Shown here one piece after another: positions 1 to 6,974 of a stretch of DNA of 14,921 nucleotides. The number at the start of each line of letters is the position of its first letter. Within the stretch, counting starts at the first letter, position 1. The DNA comes from UMGS1851 sp900555605 (GTDB lineage: Bacteria; Bacillota; Clostridia; UBA1212; UBA1255): contig CABROF010000063.1 of the NCBI GenBank assembly GCA_902472555.1, forward strand, positions 1-14,921, written 5' to 3'. The translations under genes were made by a program, and so were the position numbers. Under the pieces are notes generated by a model that saw only the letters and a program-made list of their open reading frames with translations, searched no databases and was not told where the DNA came from.

Positions 1-84
1 CGCAGGTGCCGCGCCGCCTTCCGAAACTTCATCTACCATCACTTCATATGACGTACCGTTCACCGTAACAACATACTTTTTCAT
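1..84 (-). CDS. Biotin carboxyl carrier protein, N-terminus only (runs off window)
   Basis: The first 28 residues are visible: MKKYVVTVNGTSYEV at the start and VSEGGAAPA at the end. This is the usual N-terminal strand of small biotin carriers of acyl-CoA decarboxylases and carboxylases, followed by the beginning of the Ala/Pro linker that leads to the biotinyl domain. The biotinylation site (normally MKM near the C-terminus) is outside the window. The ATG at 84 is preceded by GGAAAGGA, with the AGGA 10 nt upstream of the codon. It follows the carboxyltransferase gene by 43 bp and should share its transcript. The gene beyond, possibly a Na+-pumping beta subunit or a biotin carboxylase, would decide the type of enzyme. 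Confidence 0.85.
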   Translation of the reverse strand, partial: MKKYVVTVNGTSYEVMVDEVSEGGAAPA

Positions 85-127
85 CTTTCTCAATTCCTTT
101 CCAAAACATAAATTACGCAGCCGGAAA

Positions 128-1531
128 TTACTGCTTGCCGGCCATCATTTCAAAAGCACTGATGATCCGGCCTCTTGTCTCGCCGGGCTCCATGATATCA
201 TCCACAAACCCTTTAGAAGCAGCATAATACGGACTTGCATATGTCTTTCTGTATACCGCAGCCAGTTCTGTTCTTTTGGCAATCGGATCCTCGCTGTTTT
301 TGATTTCATCCTGATACAGGATTACCGCATTTGCCTCCGGACTCATTGCGGCAATATCGGCACCGGGCCATGCGTATACATAATCGGCTCCGATGTGACG
401 GCTGTTCATCACGATATAGGCATTGCCGTATGCTTTTCCAATAATCACATTCAGCTTCGGCACGTTCGAATTTGCAAAAGAGGACGCCAGCATGGCGGAA
501 GCCGCCGCCGCGCCGCTGCCTTCTTCCTTTTCATCTGCGGCAAAACCGGGCGTGTTGGTCAGCGTAAGAATCGGAATATGATACGTATCGCAGAAATCAA
601 TCAGCGCAGAAGCTTTGCCGCAGGCCGCCGTGTTCAGCATCCCGTCTTCCATAGCTGATTGATTGGCAATAATACCAGCTACGCGCCCGTTGAAGCGGCC
701 GAATCCGGTTACAATATTTGCAGCATATCCCTCATAAAGTTCAAAAAACGCATGATTATCACAAATCTCAGAAATTACATCCCTGACGTCATATGCTTCA
801 AAAGTCTTCTTTTCACGGCATACTGCGCAGTCCCGGTTCGGATCGTCCCCGCATTCCGAATAAGGGGCACCGGACAGACTGTTATCCGGCAGATAATCAA
901 TCAGATCCTTCAGCGCCGCAAAGCAGGCCGCCTCCGTCTGACGGACAATACAGGCAGCGCCGCTGACCGTTCCCTGAAATACTGCGCCGGCCATCTCTTT
1001 CAAAGCAACCGTTTTTCCTGTGTTCGCTTTGATCAGTTCTGGTCCGTTCAAGCATAGGTAGCTTTTTTCCTGTTCCGTCATAAGAACAAAATCCGCCAGA
1101 GATGCAGCTGTAGCCGCGGCGCCCGGGCATCCGCCCACAATCACCGAGATCAGCGGTACTTGTCCGGATGCGGCGCTCATGGATTTCATAATTTCACCGT
1201 AACCGGACAGAACGTCAAGCCCCTCCTCCAGTCTTGCCCCTGCAGAATCAATAAAAAGGATAAACGGAGCGCCCATTCTGACAGCCATGTCAATTGTCCG
1301 GACAATCTTCGCAGCATGAACCGTCCCAAGAGCCCCCCGAAGACAGGAGCTGTCCTGGATGGCACAATATACGAGTCGTTCCGCAATTGTTCCGTATCCG
1401 GAAACAACGCCGTCACCGGCAGCGGTTTCTCCGTTTTTTTGTGCAGTATTCCCATAGGGGGATACCATATATGCATACGTCTGTACAAAAGAGCCTTTGT
1501 CGAAAACCTGATTGCAGATTTCTTGTACCAT
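128..1531 (-). CDS. Divergent biotin-dependent carboxyltransferase subunit (acyl-CoA carboxylase/decarboxylase alpha-like)
   Basis: Members of this family move a carboxyl group between biotin and an acyl-CoA. Examples are the beta subunit of propionyl-CoA carboxylase and MmdA of methylmalonyl-CoA decarboxylase. Both crotonase-like halves are present. The first has GDGVVSGYGTI (39-49), GALGTVHAAKI (66-76), DSAGARLEEGLDVLSGYGEI (95-114) and GGCPGAAAT (133-141). The second has YDVRDVI (247-253), NIVTGFGRFNG (272-282), NTPGF (326-330), KAYGNAYIVMNSRHIGADYV (366-385) and AWPGADIAAMSPEA (387-400). At 467 residues it is about 40-50 shorter than typical MmdA and lacks the usual N-terminal segment. 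The first-half GPCAGGA and second-half EYGGIIRHG motifs are altered. A Cys cluster (C227, C235, C238) lies between the halves. A biotin carrier gene follows after 43 bp, which supports the class. Substrate and direction (carboxylation or decarboxylation) are undetermined. Confidence 0.88.
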   Translation of the reverse strand: MVQEICNQVFDKGSFVQTYAYMVSPYGNTAQKNGETAAGDGVVSGYGTIAERLVYCAIQDSSCLRGALGTVHAAKIVRTIDMAVRMGAPFILFIDSAGARLEEGLDVLSGYGEIMKSMSAASGQVPLISVIVGGCPGAAATAASLADFVLMTEQEKSYLCLNGPELIKANTGKTVALKEMAGAVFQGTVSGAACIVRQTEAACFAALKDLIDYLPDNSLSGAPYSECGDDPNRDCAVCREKKTFEAYDVRDVISEICDNHAFFELYEGYAANIVTGFGRFNGRVAGIIANQSAMEDGMLNTAACGKASALIDFCDTYHIPILTLTNTPGFAADEKEEGSGAAAASAMLASSFANSNVPKLNVIIGKAYGNAYIVMNSRHIGADYVYAWPGADIAAMSPEANAVILYQDEIKNSEDPIAKRTELAAVYRKTYASPYYAASKGFVDDIMEPGETRGRIISAFEMMAGKQ

Positions 1532-1539
1532 ACATGCAA

Positions 1540-1545
1540 CACCTC
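1540..1545 (-). promoter_or_regulatory. Ribosome binding site of the carboxyltransferase gene
   Basis: GAGGTG lies 8 nt ahead of the ATG at 1531, a good Shine-Dalgarno match. The frame has a TGA five codons upstream of this ATG, so no longer protein can be made from this frame. The short N-terminus is therefore real. The remainder of the 68-bp gap is AT-rich and holds only the promoter end and leader. Confidence 0.75.
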
Positions 1546-1593
1546 AATCATATTCAATAAAATTATGAGATGATAAAAAATCAAATCCCTTTT

Positions 1594-1622
1594 ATAATAC
1601 TAAATTTCCCAGTTAAAGTCAA
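1594..1622 (-). promoter_or_regulatory. SigA-type promoter for the carboxyltransferase operon
   Basis: On the minus strand TTGACT (1622-1617) and TATTAT (1599-1594) are separated by 17 bp. The -35 element lies inside the final codons of the helicase gene and the -10 element directly follows its stop. Transcription would begin near 1587 and give a leader of about 55 nt. The design matches the aspS promoter (same -35 hexamer and spacing). No terminator is visible, so the upstream operon may also read through. Confidence 0.7.
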
Positions 1623-3969
1623 ACAATAAATTCAAGCTTTCTTCGATATTCCGGCAAGAACGCACTGTCCAGTCCGGCGGCAGAATCTCCCGGTAGGCCT
1701 GCTGCCGGTACCACTCATCCAGCAGCACAACAAAGCCCCTGTCCGCACTGTCCCGGATCACGCGGCCCGCGGCCTGCAGCACTTTATTCATCCCAGGATA
1801 CACATAAGCATTGGCAAAGCCGGAGCCTTCTGCCTGCTCCTCATAAACCATACGAATCAGTTCTCGTTCCGTGCAGACCATCGGCAAACCGACGCCGACG
1901 ACAATCACCCCGGAAAGCCGGCTTCCCGCCAAATCAATCCCTTCCGCGTAAATGCCGCCTAGCACGCAAAGGCCGATCCGCACACATTTGGGATGTTCCT
2001 GAAAGTCCGCCAGAAAAGCCTCCCGCTCCGCAGGGTCCGTACTGTTCGGCTGAATAAAAACAGCACTTTCCCGCACCGTTTCAGGCAGCAGCGCATACAC
2101 CTGGTTCAGATAGTGATAAGAGCTGAAAAAAACCATAAAATTTCCGCGGGAAAATTTTGTGAGCGCAGTAATATAATCTGCAATCCTATCATAAAAAAAC
2201 TGTCGTTTTTTATAGGTGGTAGCAACATCTGCGGCAGTGATGACCAGCCGGTTCTCAGGCGGGAACGGCGATGGAATCCGGAGTTGCCGGTCCTGTATAG
2301 GATCACCGCCCAGCGCCCTGAAAAAGAACTCAATGGGCTGCAGCGTGCCGGAAAAAAAGATAGCGGCCTTTCCCCTCTCACAAACGGACTTTATGATCTC
2401 CGACGGGTCCGCACAGTATAAAGTCACGCTGAAATCCTCTTTCCCGTCAAAATAGGCTCTGTATTTTTCATCGTACAGTTCACTGATTTTCAAGTAAAAT
2501 AACGTCTCAAAATATAACGTCAGCAGCTGCTCATATAACGTCTCCGGCAGATTGATCTCGTTCAGAACCTTTCCGGCCTCTTCACAAAAGGCAGCAGCCA
2601 GTCCGGAAAGCGCGAGGTCCTGCTCCCTCAGCAGATACGGAAGCACTTCACAGTTTTTCCTCCGATCAATAAAATATTGATTTACAGCCTTTGCCGCTTT
2701 TGCGGCCTGTCCGGCGGCGGGCAGCGCTTTTAATTCACGCTGCATCTGCAGAAAGGCCCGTTTGGGAAGCCTGGCTGTAAACATCTCACGCACGCGGTCA
2801 GGCAGGTTGTGTGCTTCGTCAATCAAAAATACATAATCAGACTGCAGATACTGAAAAAAACGTTTTAGCCGTGCGGCAGGATGGAACAGGTAGTTATAAT
2901 CGCCGATAATCACATCCGCCCACAGCGCAAGATCGAGGGATAGTTCAAACGGACAGACACGGTATGCCTCCGCAAGCGTTAAAATATCGTTCCGGCGAAA
3001 ACAGCGGCCCTCCGTCAGGCCATTGCGCAAAGCGGCGTTGATTCTGTCATAATGACCTGCCGCGCGGCTGCAAAGAGACGGGTCGCAGATCCTGCCGCCG
3101 GGGCAAATCTTTTCTTTTGCCGTTAAAGAGACGTAAATCAAGTCCGGGCACTGTTCGGAGAGCAGATTCAGGGCATCACACGGCGGCGCAGCGCCGGCGT
3201 TTCTGGCTGTCAGGTAAAAAATCTTTCCGCATTGTGCTTCTCCGTATGCCTTCAGCGCAGGAAATAAAACGGAAATCGTCTTTCCGATTCCCGTAGGCGC
3301 CTGTGCAAATAGTTTTCCGCGCTCCTGTGTAATCGTTTTATATACCGCGACAGACAGTTGTCTCTGTCCCTGCCGGTATTCCGGAAACGGAAACCGCAGC
3401 GCCTGAAGTGCCGGCCGCAGCGTACTCTGCCGCTGATGATCCGCAAGAATCCATTTTAGATAGGCCTGCGCAAGCTCCTGAAAGAAACGCTCCGCCTCTG
3501 CCCGCGTATACAAAGAAACGAACGCTTTTTCCTCCTCATCATGAATCGTATAATAGACTACGGATAGGTTGATTTCATACGTCTTTGGCAGATCCTTCAG
3601 CAGCATATACGCATAGCACAGCCCCTGCGCCGTATGCAGGATATCCGCTTCCCGGATCATCTGCAGATCATGCTCAACCGTTTTGAATTCTTCAACATAC
3701 AGCACGCCGCCGGCGGTATAGCAGCCGTCGCAGCGTCCGGAGATTTCCAGCCGAACGGTTTCCTGCACAATCGTATCGCTGAGGCTCACCTCACTGCGGT
3801 ACCCTTCAATGCGTCCTGCCCGCTCCTTCTGCAGTTTCCGGTGAATCTGTGCGCCTAACTGCATACGCTCCGGGCTCGCCGTACCGTCTCCGGGCCGGAT
3901 ATCACCGTGTCTGAGGATAAATTCCACCATTTGTCTGACATTGACCGTATATGTGCATATTTCCGACAT
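1600..3969 (-). CDS. DinG/XPD-type DNA helicase with N-terminal RecB/Cas4-like nuclease domain
   Basis: This is a 789-residue fusion. Residues 1-175 look like a PD-(D/E)XK nuclease of the RecB/AddB/Cas4 group: GAQIH (39-43), GRCDG with D81, EFK with E94 and K96, and QGLCY (Q115-Y119). All catalytic positions are present, so cleavage is plausible. The rest is a superfamily 2 helicase of the XPD/Rad3/DinG group: APTGIGKT (Walker A, 224-231), DEAH (384-387), FFSGTLQP (538-545) and QAAGRVIRD (732-740). Between Walker A and DEAH lie C289, C295, C300, C323 and C339, among them the four expected to bind the [4Fe-4S] cluster of this helicase group. It probably unwinds and trims single-stranded or branched DNA in repair. 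The partner and exact substrate cannot be read from the sequence. It starts 6 bp after hemW with no strong ribosome site, so coupling to hemW translation is likely. Its last codons carry the -35 element of the next promoter. Confidence 0.9.
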   Translation of the reverse strand: MSEICTYTVNVRQMVEFILRHGDIRPGDGTASPERMQLGAQIHRKLQKERAGRIEGYRSEVSLSDTIVQETVRLEISGRCDGCYTAGGVLYVEEFKTVEHDLQMIREADILHTAQGLCYAYMLLKDLPKTYEINLSVVYYTIHDEEEKAFVSLYTRAEAERFFQELAQAYLKWILADHQRQSTLRPALQALRFPFPEYRQGQRQLSVAVYKTITQERGKLFAQAPTGIGKTISVLFPALKAYGEAQCGKIFYLTARNAGAAPPCDALNLLSEQCPDLIYVSLTAKEKICPGGRICDPSLCSRAAGHYDRINAALRNGLTEGRCFRRNDILTLAEAYRVCPFELSLDLALWADVIIGDYNYLFHPAARLKRFFQYLQSDYVFLIDEAHNLPDRVREMFTARLPKRAFLQMQRELKALPAAGQAAKAAKAVNQYFIDRRKNCEVLPYLLREQDLALSGLAAAFCEEAGKVLNEINLPETLYEQLLTLYFETLFYLKISELYDEKYRAYFDGKEDFSVTLYCADPSEIIKSVCERGKAAIFFSGTLQPIEFFFRALGGDPIQDRQLRIPSPFPPENRLVITAADVATTYKKRQFFYDRIADYITALTKFSRGNFMVFFSSYHYLNQVYALLPETVRESAVFIQPNSTDPAEREAFLADFQEHPKCVRIGLCVLGGIYAEGIDLAGSRLSGVIVVGVGLPMVCTERELIRMVYEEQAEGSGFANAYVYPGMNKVLQAAGRVIRDSADRGFVVLLDEWYRQQAYREILPPDWTVRSCRNIEESLNLLFDFNWEI

Positions 3970-3975
3970 CGTATC

Positions 3976-5160
3976 TCACACGAACTCCATAAATACAAGA
4001 TTTCCGTAATCCAGACCTTTTTCCGTAAGGCGTACACCTTGGCCGGCAGCTTCCACCAGACCCTTTTCCATTAGTTTATCAAGTTCCTTCCGGAATATCA
4101 ATCGATAATCTGTAGCAAATTTTCTTTGAAAGCCCTCCGGTGACGGTCCTGTACGCATACGGAAGCCAAGCATCATAAATTCCTGCATCTCTTCATACCG
4201 GGTTAGCCGTTCGGTTTCGCCTTCCCATTTTCCTTCCAGATACGACGAAAATTCACGGTTATTCGTCGTTCTGGCAAGTACGCTTCCGGCAGACTCCGGT
4301 ACGCCTGTCTCTTTCAAACGAAAGCAGGAAGCCGCGCCCAGCCCGAAGCCCAGGTACGGATCGCACTGCCAATACTTTTTATTATGTGCGCACTCCATAC
4401 CCTGACGTGCAAAATTCGAGATTTCATATTGAAAAAATCCTGCCTTTTCTAAGATTTCGATACCCTGATGATACATTTCACGTTCCGCCTCCTCATCACA
4501 GGGGACCATTTCCCCGCGCTCCATCAAACTGTAGAGCGCAGTCTGCGGCTCTACGATCATACTGTAAGCAGAAAGATGGGTAACGCCCTGCGAGATGACC
4601 TGTCTGAGTGCGGAATAGAATTGCTCTGCTGTCTGCGGAGGAATCCCGCAGATCCCGGGAATGCCGAAAATCAGATCTGCGTTCACATTGCGGAATCCTG
4701 CCTCTATCGCCGCCGATAGCGCAGAGAGCGCCTGGTCTCTGCGATGGATCCGGCCCAGCGCTTTGAGCAGCGGATCGTCCATTGCCTGGATTCCGAGACT
4801 CAGACGGTTGATTCCCATTGATAAATAGTCTCTAAGCTGATCAAATGATACGGTTCCAGGATTTGCCTCGATTGTGATTTCTGCCTCAGGTAAAATGTTC
4901 CACGATGTCCGAAGCACATGCAGAACATCCTGCAGATATGCCGAAGGGACCGAAGACGGCGTTCCGCCGCCGATAAAGACAGTATCAACCGCAGTCGCAG
5001 CGCGTTCCGGATATACTGCGGCGCGAAGACGGATTTCTTCTTTCAGCGCATGAAAATACGCGGGAGCTGAATGATACAGCTCCGGAGCTGAAAGAAAGTC
5101 GCAGTATACACATTTCCGCAGGCAAAACGGGATATGGATGTAAAGCCCCAGCCGATTCAT
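3976..5160 (-). CDS. hemW: Radical SAM heme chaperone HemW
   Basis: HemW is a cytoplasmic radical SAM protein that binds heme and delivers it to target proteins. It was formerly annotated as an oxygen-independent coproporphyrinogen III oxidase. The 394-residue protein begins YIHIPFC and has the cluster motif C13-x3-C17-x2-C20 followed by DF. The Phe two residues after the last Cys marks HemW, whereas true HemN has a fourth Cys there (CxxxCxxCxC). The SAM-binding motifs GGGTPSS (64-70) and EANPGT (98-103) are present, followed by NRLSLGIQ (118-125) and a HemN-type C-terminal domain. Residues 166-177 (GIPGICGIPPQT) appear to carry a six-residue insertion compared with the usual GIPGQT. The ATG overlaps the lepA stop, which follows the widespread lepA-hemW pairing. 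The helicase gene starts 6 bp after the stop. Confidence 0.95.
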   Translation of the reverse strand: MNRLGLYIHIPFCLRKCVYCDFLSAPELYHSAPAYFHALKEEIRLRAAVYPERAATAVDTVFIGGGTPSSVPSAYLQDVLHVLRTSWNILPEAEITIEANPGTVSFDQLRDYLSMGINRLSLGIQAMDDPLLKALGRIHRRDQALSALSAAIEAGFRNVNADLIFGIPGICGIPPQTAEQFYSALRQVISQGVTHLSAYSMIVEPQTALYSLMERGEMVPCDEEAEREMYHQGIEILEKAGFFQYEISNFARQGMECAHNKKYWQCDPYLGFGLGAASCFRLKETGVPESAGSVLARTTNNREFSSYLEGKWEGETERLTRYEEMQEFMMLGFRMRTGPSPEGFQRKFATDYRLIFRKELDKLMEKGLVEAAGQGVRLTEKGLDYGNLVFMEFV

Positions 5161-6959
5161 GTATCAAGCTTCAGGACAGAAAGAAATGCCTCCTGCGGCA
5201 CCTCTACGCTGCCGAACTGCCGCATACGCTTTTTCCCTTCCTTTTGTTTCTCCAGCAGCTTCTTCTTCCGGGTAATATCGCCTCCATAGCACTTGGCCAA
5301 TACGTCCTTCCGATACGCTTTTACCGTCTCCCTGGCAATAATCTTGCCGCCGATGCAGGCTTGGATCGGTACCTCGAACTGATGGCGCGGAATCGTCTCC
5401 TTCAGCTTTTCCGCAATTCTCCGACCCCTTGCATAAGCTTTATCCGCATGTACGATAAAAGAAAGGGCGTCTACAATCTCACCGTTCAGATAAATATCTA
5501 ATTTTACCAGATTCGATTTTTTATAGCCATCCAGTTCATAATCAAGAGATGCATAGCCTCTGGTTCTGGATTTCAATGCGTCAAAATAATCATAAATTAC
5601 TTCATTCAGCGGAATTTCATATGTTAGAAGCACTCTCTTTTCTTCAATATAATCCATATTAAGAAAAACGCCTCTGCGTTCTGCGGTAAGCTCCATAATA
5701 TTGCCTACATAATCTGTCGGCGTCATGATTGAGGCCTTCACCATGGGCTCTTCCATATAATCGATTTCCATGGGCGACGGCATATTCGTCGGATTGTCCA
5801 GCGTTGTCATGGTCCCGTCCGTGCGGTAGATATGATAGATTACACTGGGCGTCGTCGTGATCAGCTCCAGATTGTATTCTCTGGACAGCCGTTCCTGAAC
5901 GATCTCCAAATGCAGCAGTCCTAAAAAGCCGCAGCGGAATCCAAAGCCCAATGCCTGAGAGGTTTCAGGTTCAAAAATTAAAGACGCATCATTTAGCTGC
6001 AACTTATACAGCGCATCCCGCAGATCCTCATAGTCGCCGCCGTCCATGGGATACACGCCGCAGAATACCATGGGCTGCACCCGCTGATATCCCGGCATAG
6101 GTTGCTGTGCCGGCCGGTCTGCCAGTGTAACGGTATCTCCTACCGTGGCATCCGTAATATTTTTAATACTGGCCGCAAGATATCCGACTTCTCCCGCAGT
6201 CAGCGTTTCTGCAGGCTGCAGACGGCCGGGCTTAAACCACCCGAGTTCTGTTACAATATATTCATTGCCGCTTGACATCATCCGGATGGTATCTCCTCTT
6301 TTTACCGATCCGTCAAAAATCCTGACATATACGATTACTCCTTTATAGGAATCATAAAAGGAATCAAAGATCAGTGCCCTTAAAGGCGCCCGCACATCTC
6401 CCGCCGGCGCGGGAATCCGCTGTGCGACAGCCTCCAGCACCGCTTCAATGCCAATCCCTACTTTTGCGGAAATCAAAGGTGCATCCTCTGCCGGAATACC
6501 GATGACATCCTCAATCTCCCGGATCACCACCTCCGGCTGCGCTGCCGGCAGATCAATTTTATTGATTACCGGAATCACTTCTAAATTATGATCAATGGCC
6601 TGATAAACATTGGCCAGTGTCTGCGCCTCAATTCCCTGCGCCGCATCCACCACCAGCACGGCGCCCTCGCATGCGGCCAGAGTCCTGGACACCTCATAGT
6701 TAAAATCAACATGTCCGGGCGTATCAATCAAATTGTAAATATATTCCTGTCCGTCCGTTGCCGTGTAATTCAATCGTACGGACTGCGCTTTAATCGTGAT
6801 GCCGCGCTCACGCTCCAGGTCCATGTTATCCAGTACCTGTTCTTCCATCTCCCGCTGATCCAGTACGCCGGTTTTTTCTAAGATCCGATCCGCGAGCGTA
6901 GATTTGCCGTGGTCTATATGAGCGATAATGCAAAAGTTCCTGATATTGCGCTGATCCAT
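5157..6959 (-). CDS. lepA: Elongation factor 4 (LepA), ribosome-associated GTPase
   Basis: LepA/EF4 is a translational GTPase that acts on the ribosome. It has been linked to back-translocation and to 30S subunit assembly. With the ATG at 6959 the protein is 600 residues, the normal family length. GTPase motifs are complete: AHIDHGKST (13-21), RGITIK (52-57), DTPGH (79-83), NKID (133-136) and SAK (164-166). The C-terminal part carries the LepA-specific domain with its basic segment (ITRKKKLLEKQKEGKKRMRQ). The family ending FGSVEVPQEAFLSVLK is intact. It sits between spoIIP (14 bp upstream) and hemW, whose ATG overlaps the lepA TGA by 4 bp (5157-5160), so translation of the two is likely coupled. 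No unusual residues were seen. Confidence 0.98.
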   Translation of the reverse strand: MDQRNIRNFCIIAHIDHGKSTLADRILEKTGVLDQREMEEQVLDNMDLERERGITIKAQSVRLNYTATDGQEYIYNLIDTPGHVDFNYEVSRTLAACEGAVLVVDAAQGIEAQTLANVYQAIDHNLEVIPVINKIDLPAAQPEVVIREIEDVIGIPAEDAPLISAKVGIGIEAVLEAVAQRIPAPAGDVRAPLRALIFDSFYDSYKGVIVYVRIFDGSVKRGDTIRMMSSGNEYIVTELGWFKPGRLQPAETLTAGEVGYLAASIKNITDATVGDTVTLADRPAQQPMPGYQRVQPMVFCGVYPMDGGDYEDLRDALYKLQLNDASLIFEPETSQALGFGFRCGFLGLLHLEIVQERLSREYNLELITTTPSVIYHIYRTDGTMTTLDNPTNMPSPMEIDYMEEPMVKASIMTPTDYVGNIMELTAERRGVFLNMDYIEEKRVLLTYEIPLNEVIYDYFDALKSRTRGYASLDYELDGYKKSNLVKLDIYLNGEIVDALSFIVHADKAYARGRRIAEKLKETIPRHQFEVPIQACIGGKIIARETVKAYRKDVLAKCYGGDITRKKKLLEKQKEGKKRMRQFGSVEVPQEAFLSVLKLDT

Positions 6960-6968
6960 AGGTATATT

Positions 6969-6974
6969 TCCTTT
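6969..6974 (-). promoter_or_regulatory. Ribosome binding site deciding the lepA start
   Basis: AAAGGA (minus strand, 6974-6969) ends 9 nt before the ATG at 6959. A GTG at 6977 in the same frame lies upstream of this site and overlaps the spoIIP stop. It would place the ribosome site inside the gene and add six residues absent from the family, so the ATG is preferred. Confidence 0.7.

Noticed and set aside
128..1599. Carboxyltransferase as a pseudogene truncated at the 5' end
   Set aside because: A good ribosome site and promoter serve the existing ATG, other frames upstream do not encode the missing segment, and all core motifs continue without a break.
1600..3969. Cas4-like domain as a sign of a CRISPR-Cas locus
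   Set aside because: No direct repeats or other cas genes are present; the domain is fused to a repair-type helicase within a housekeeping operon.
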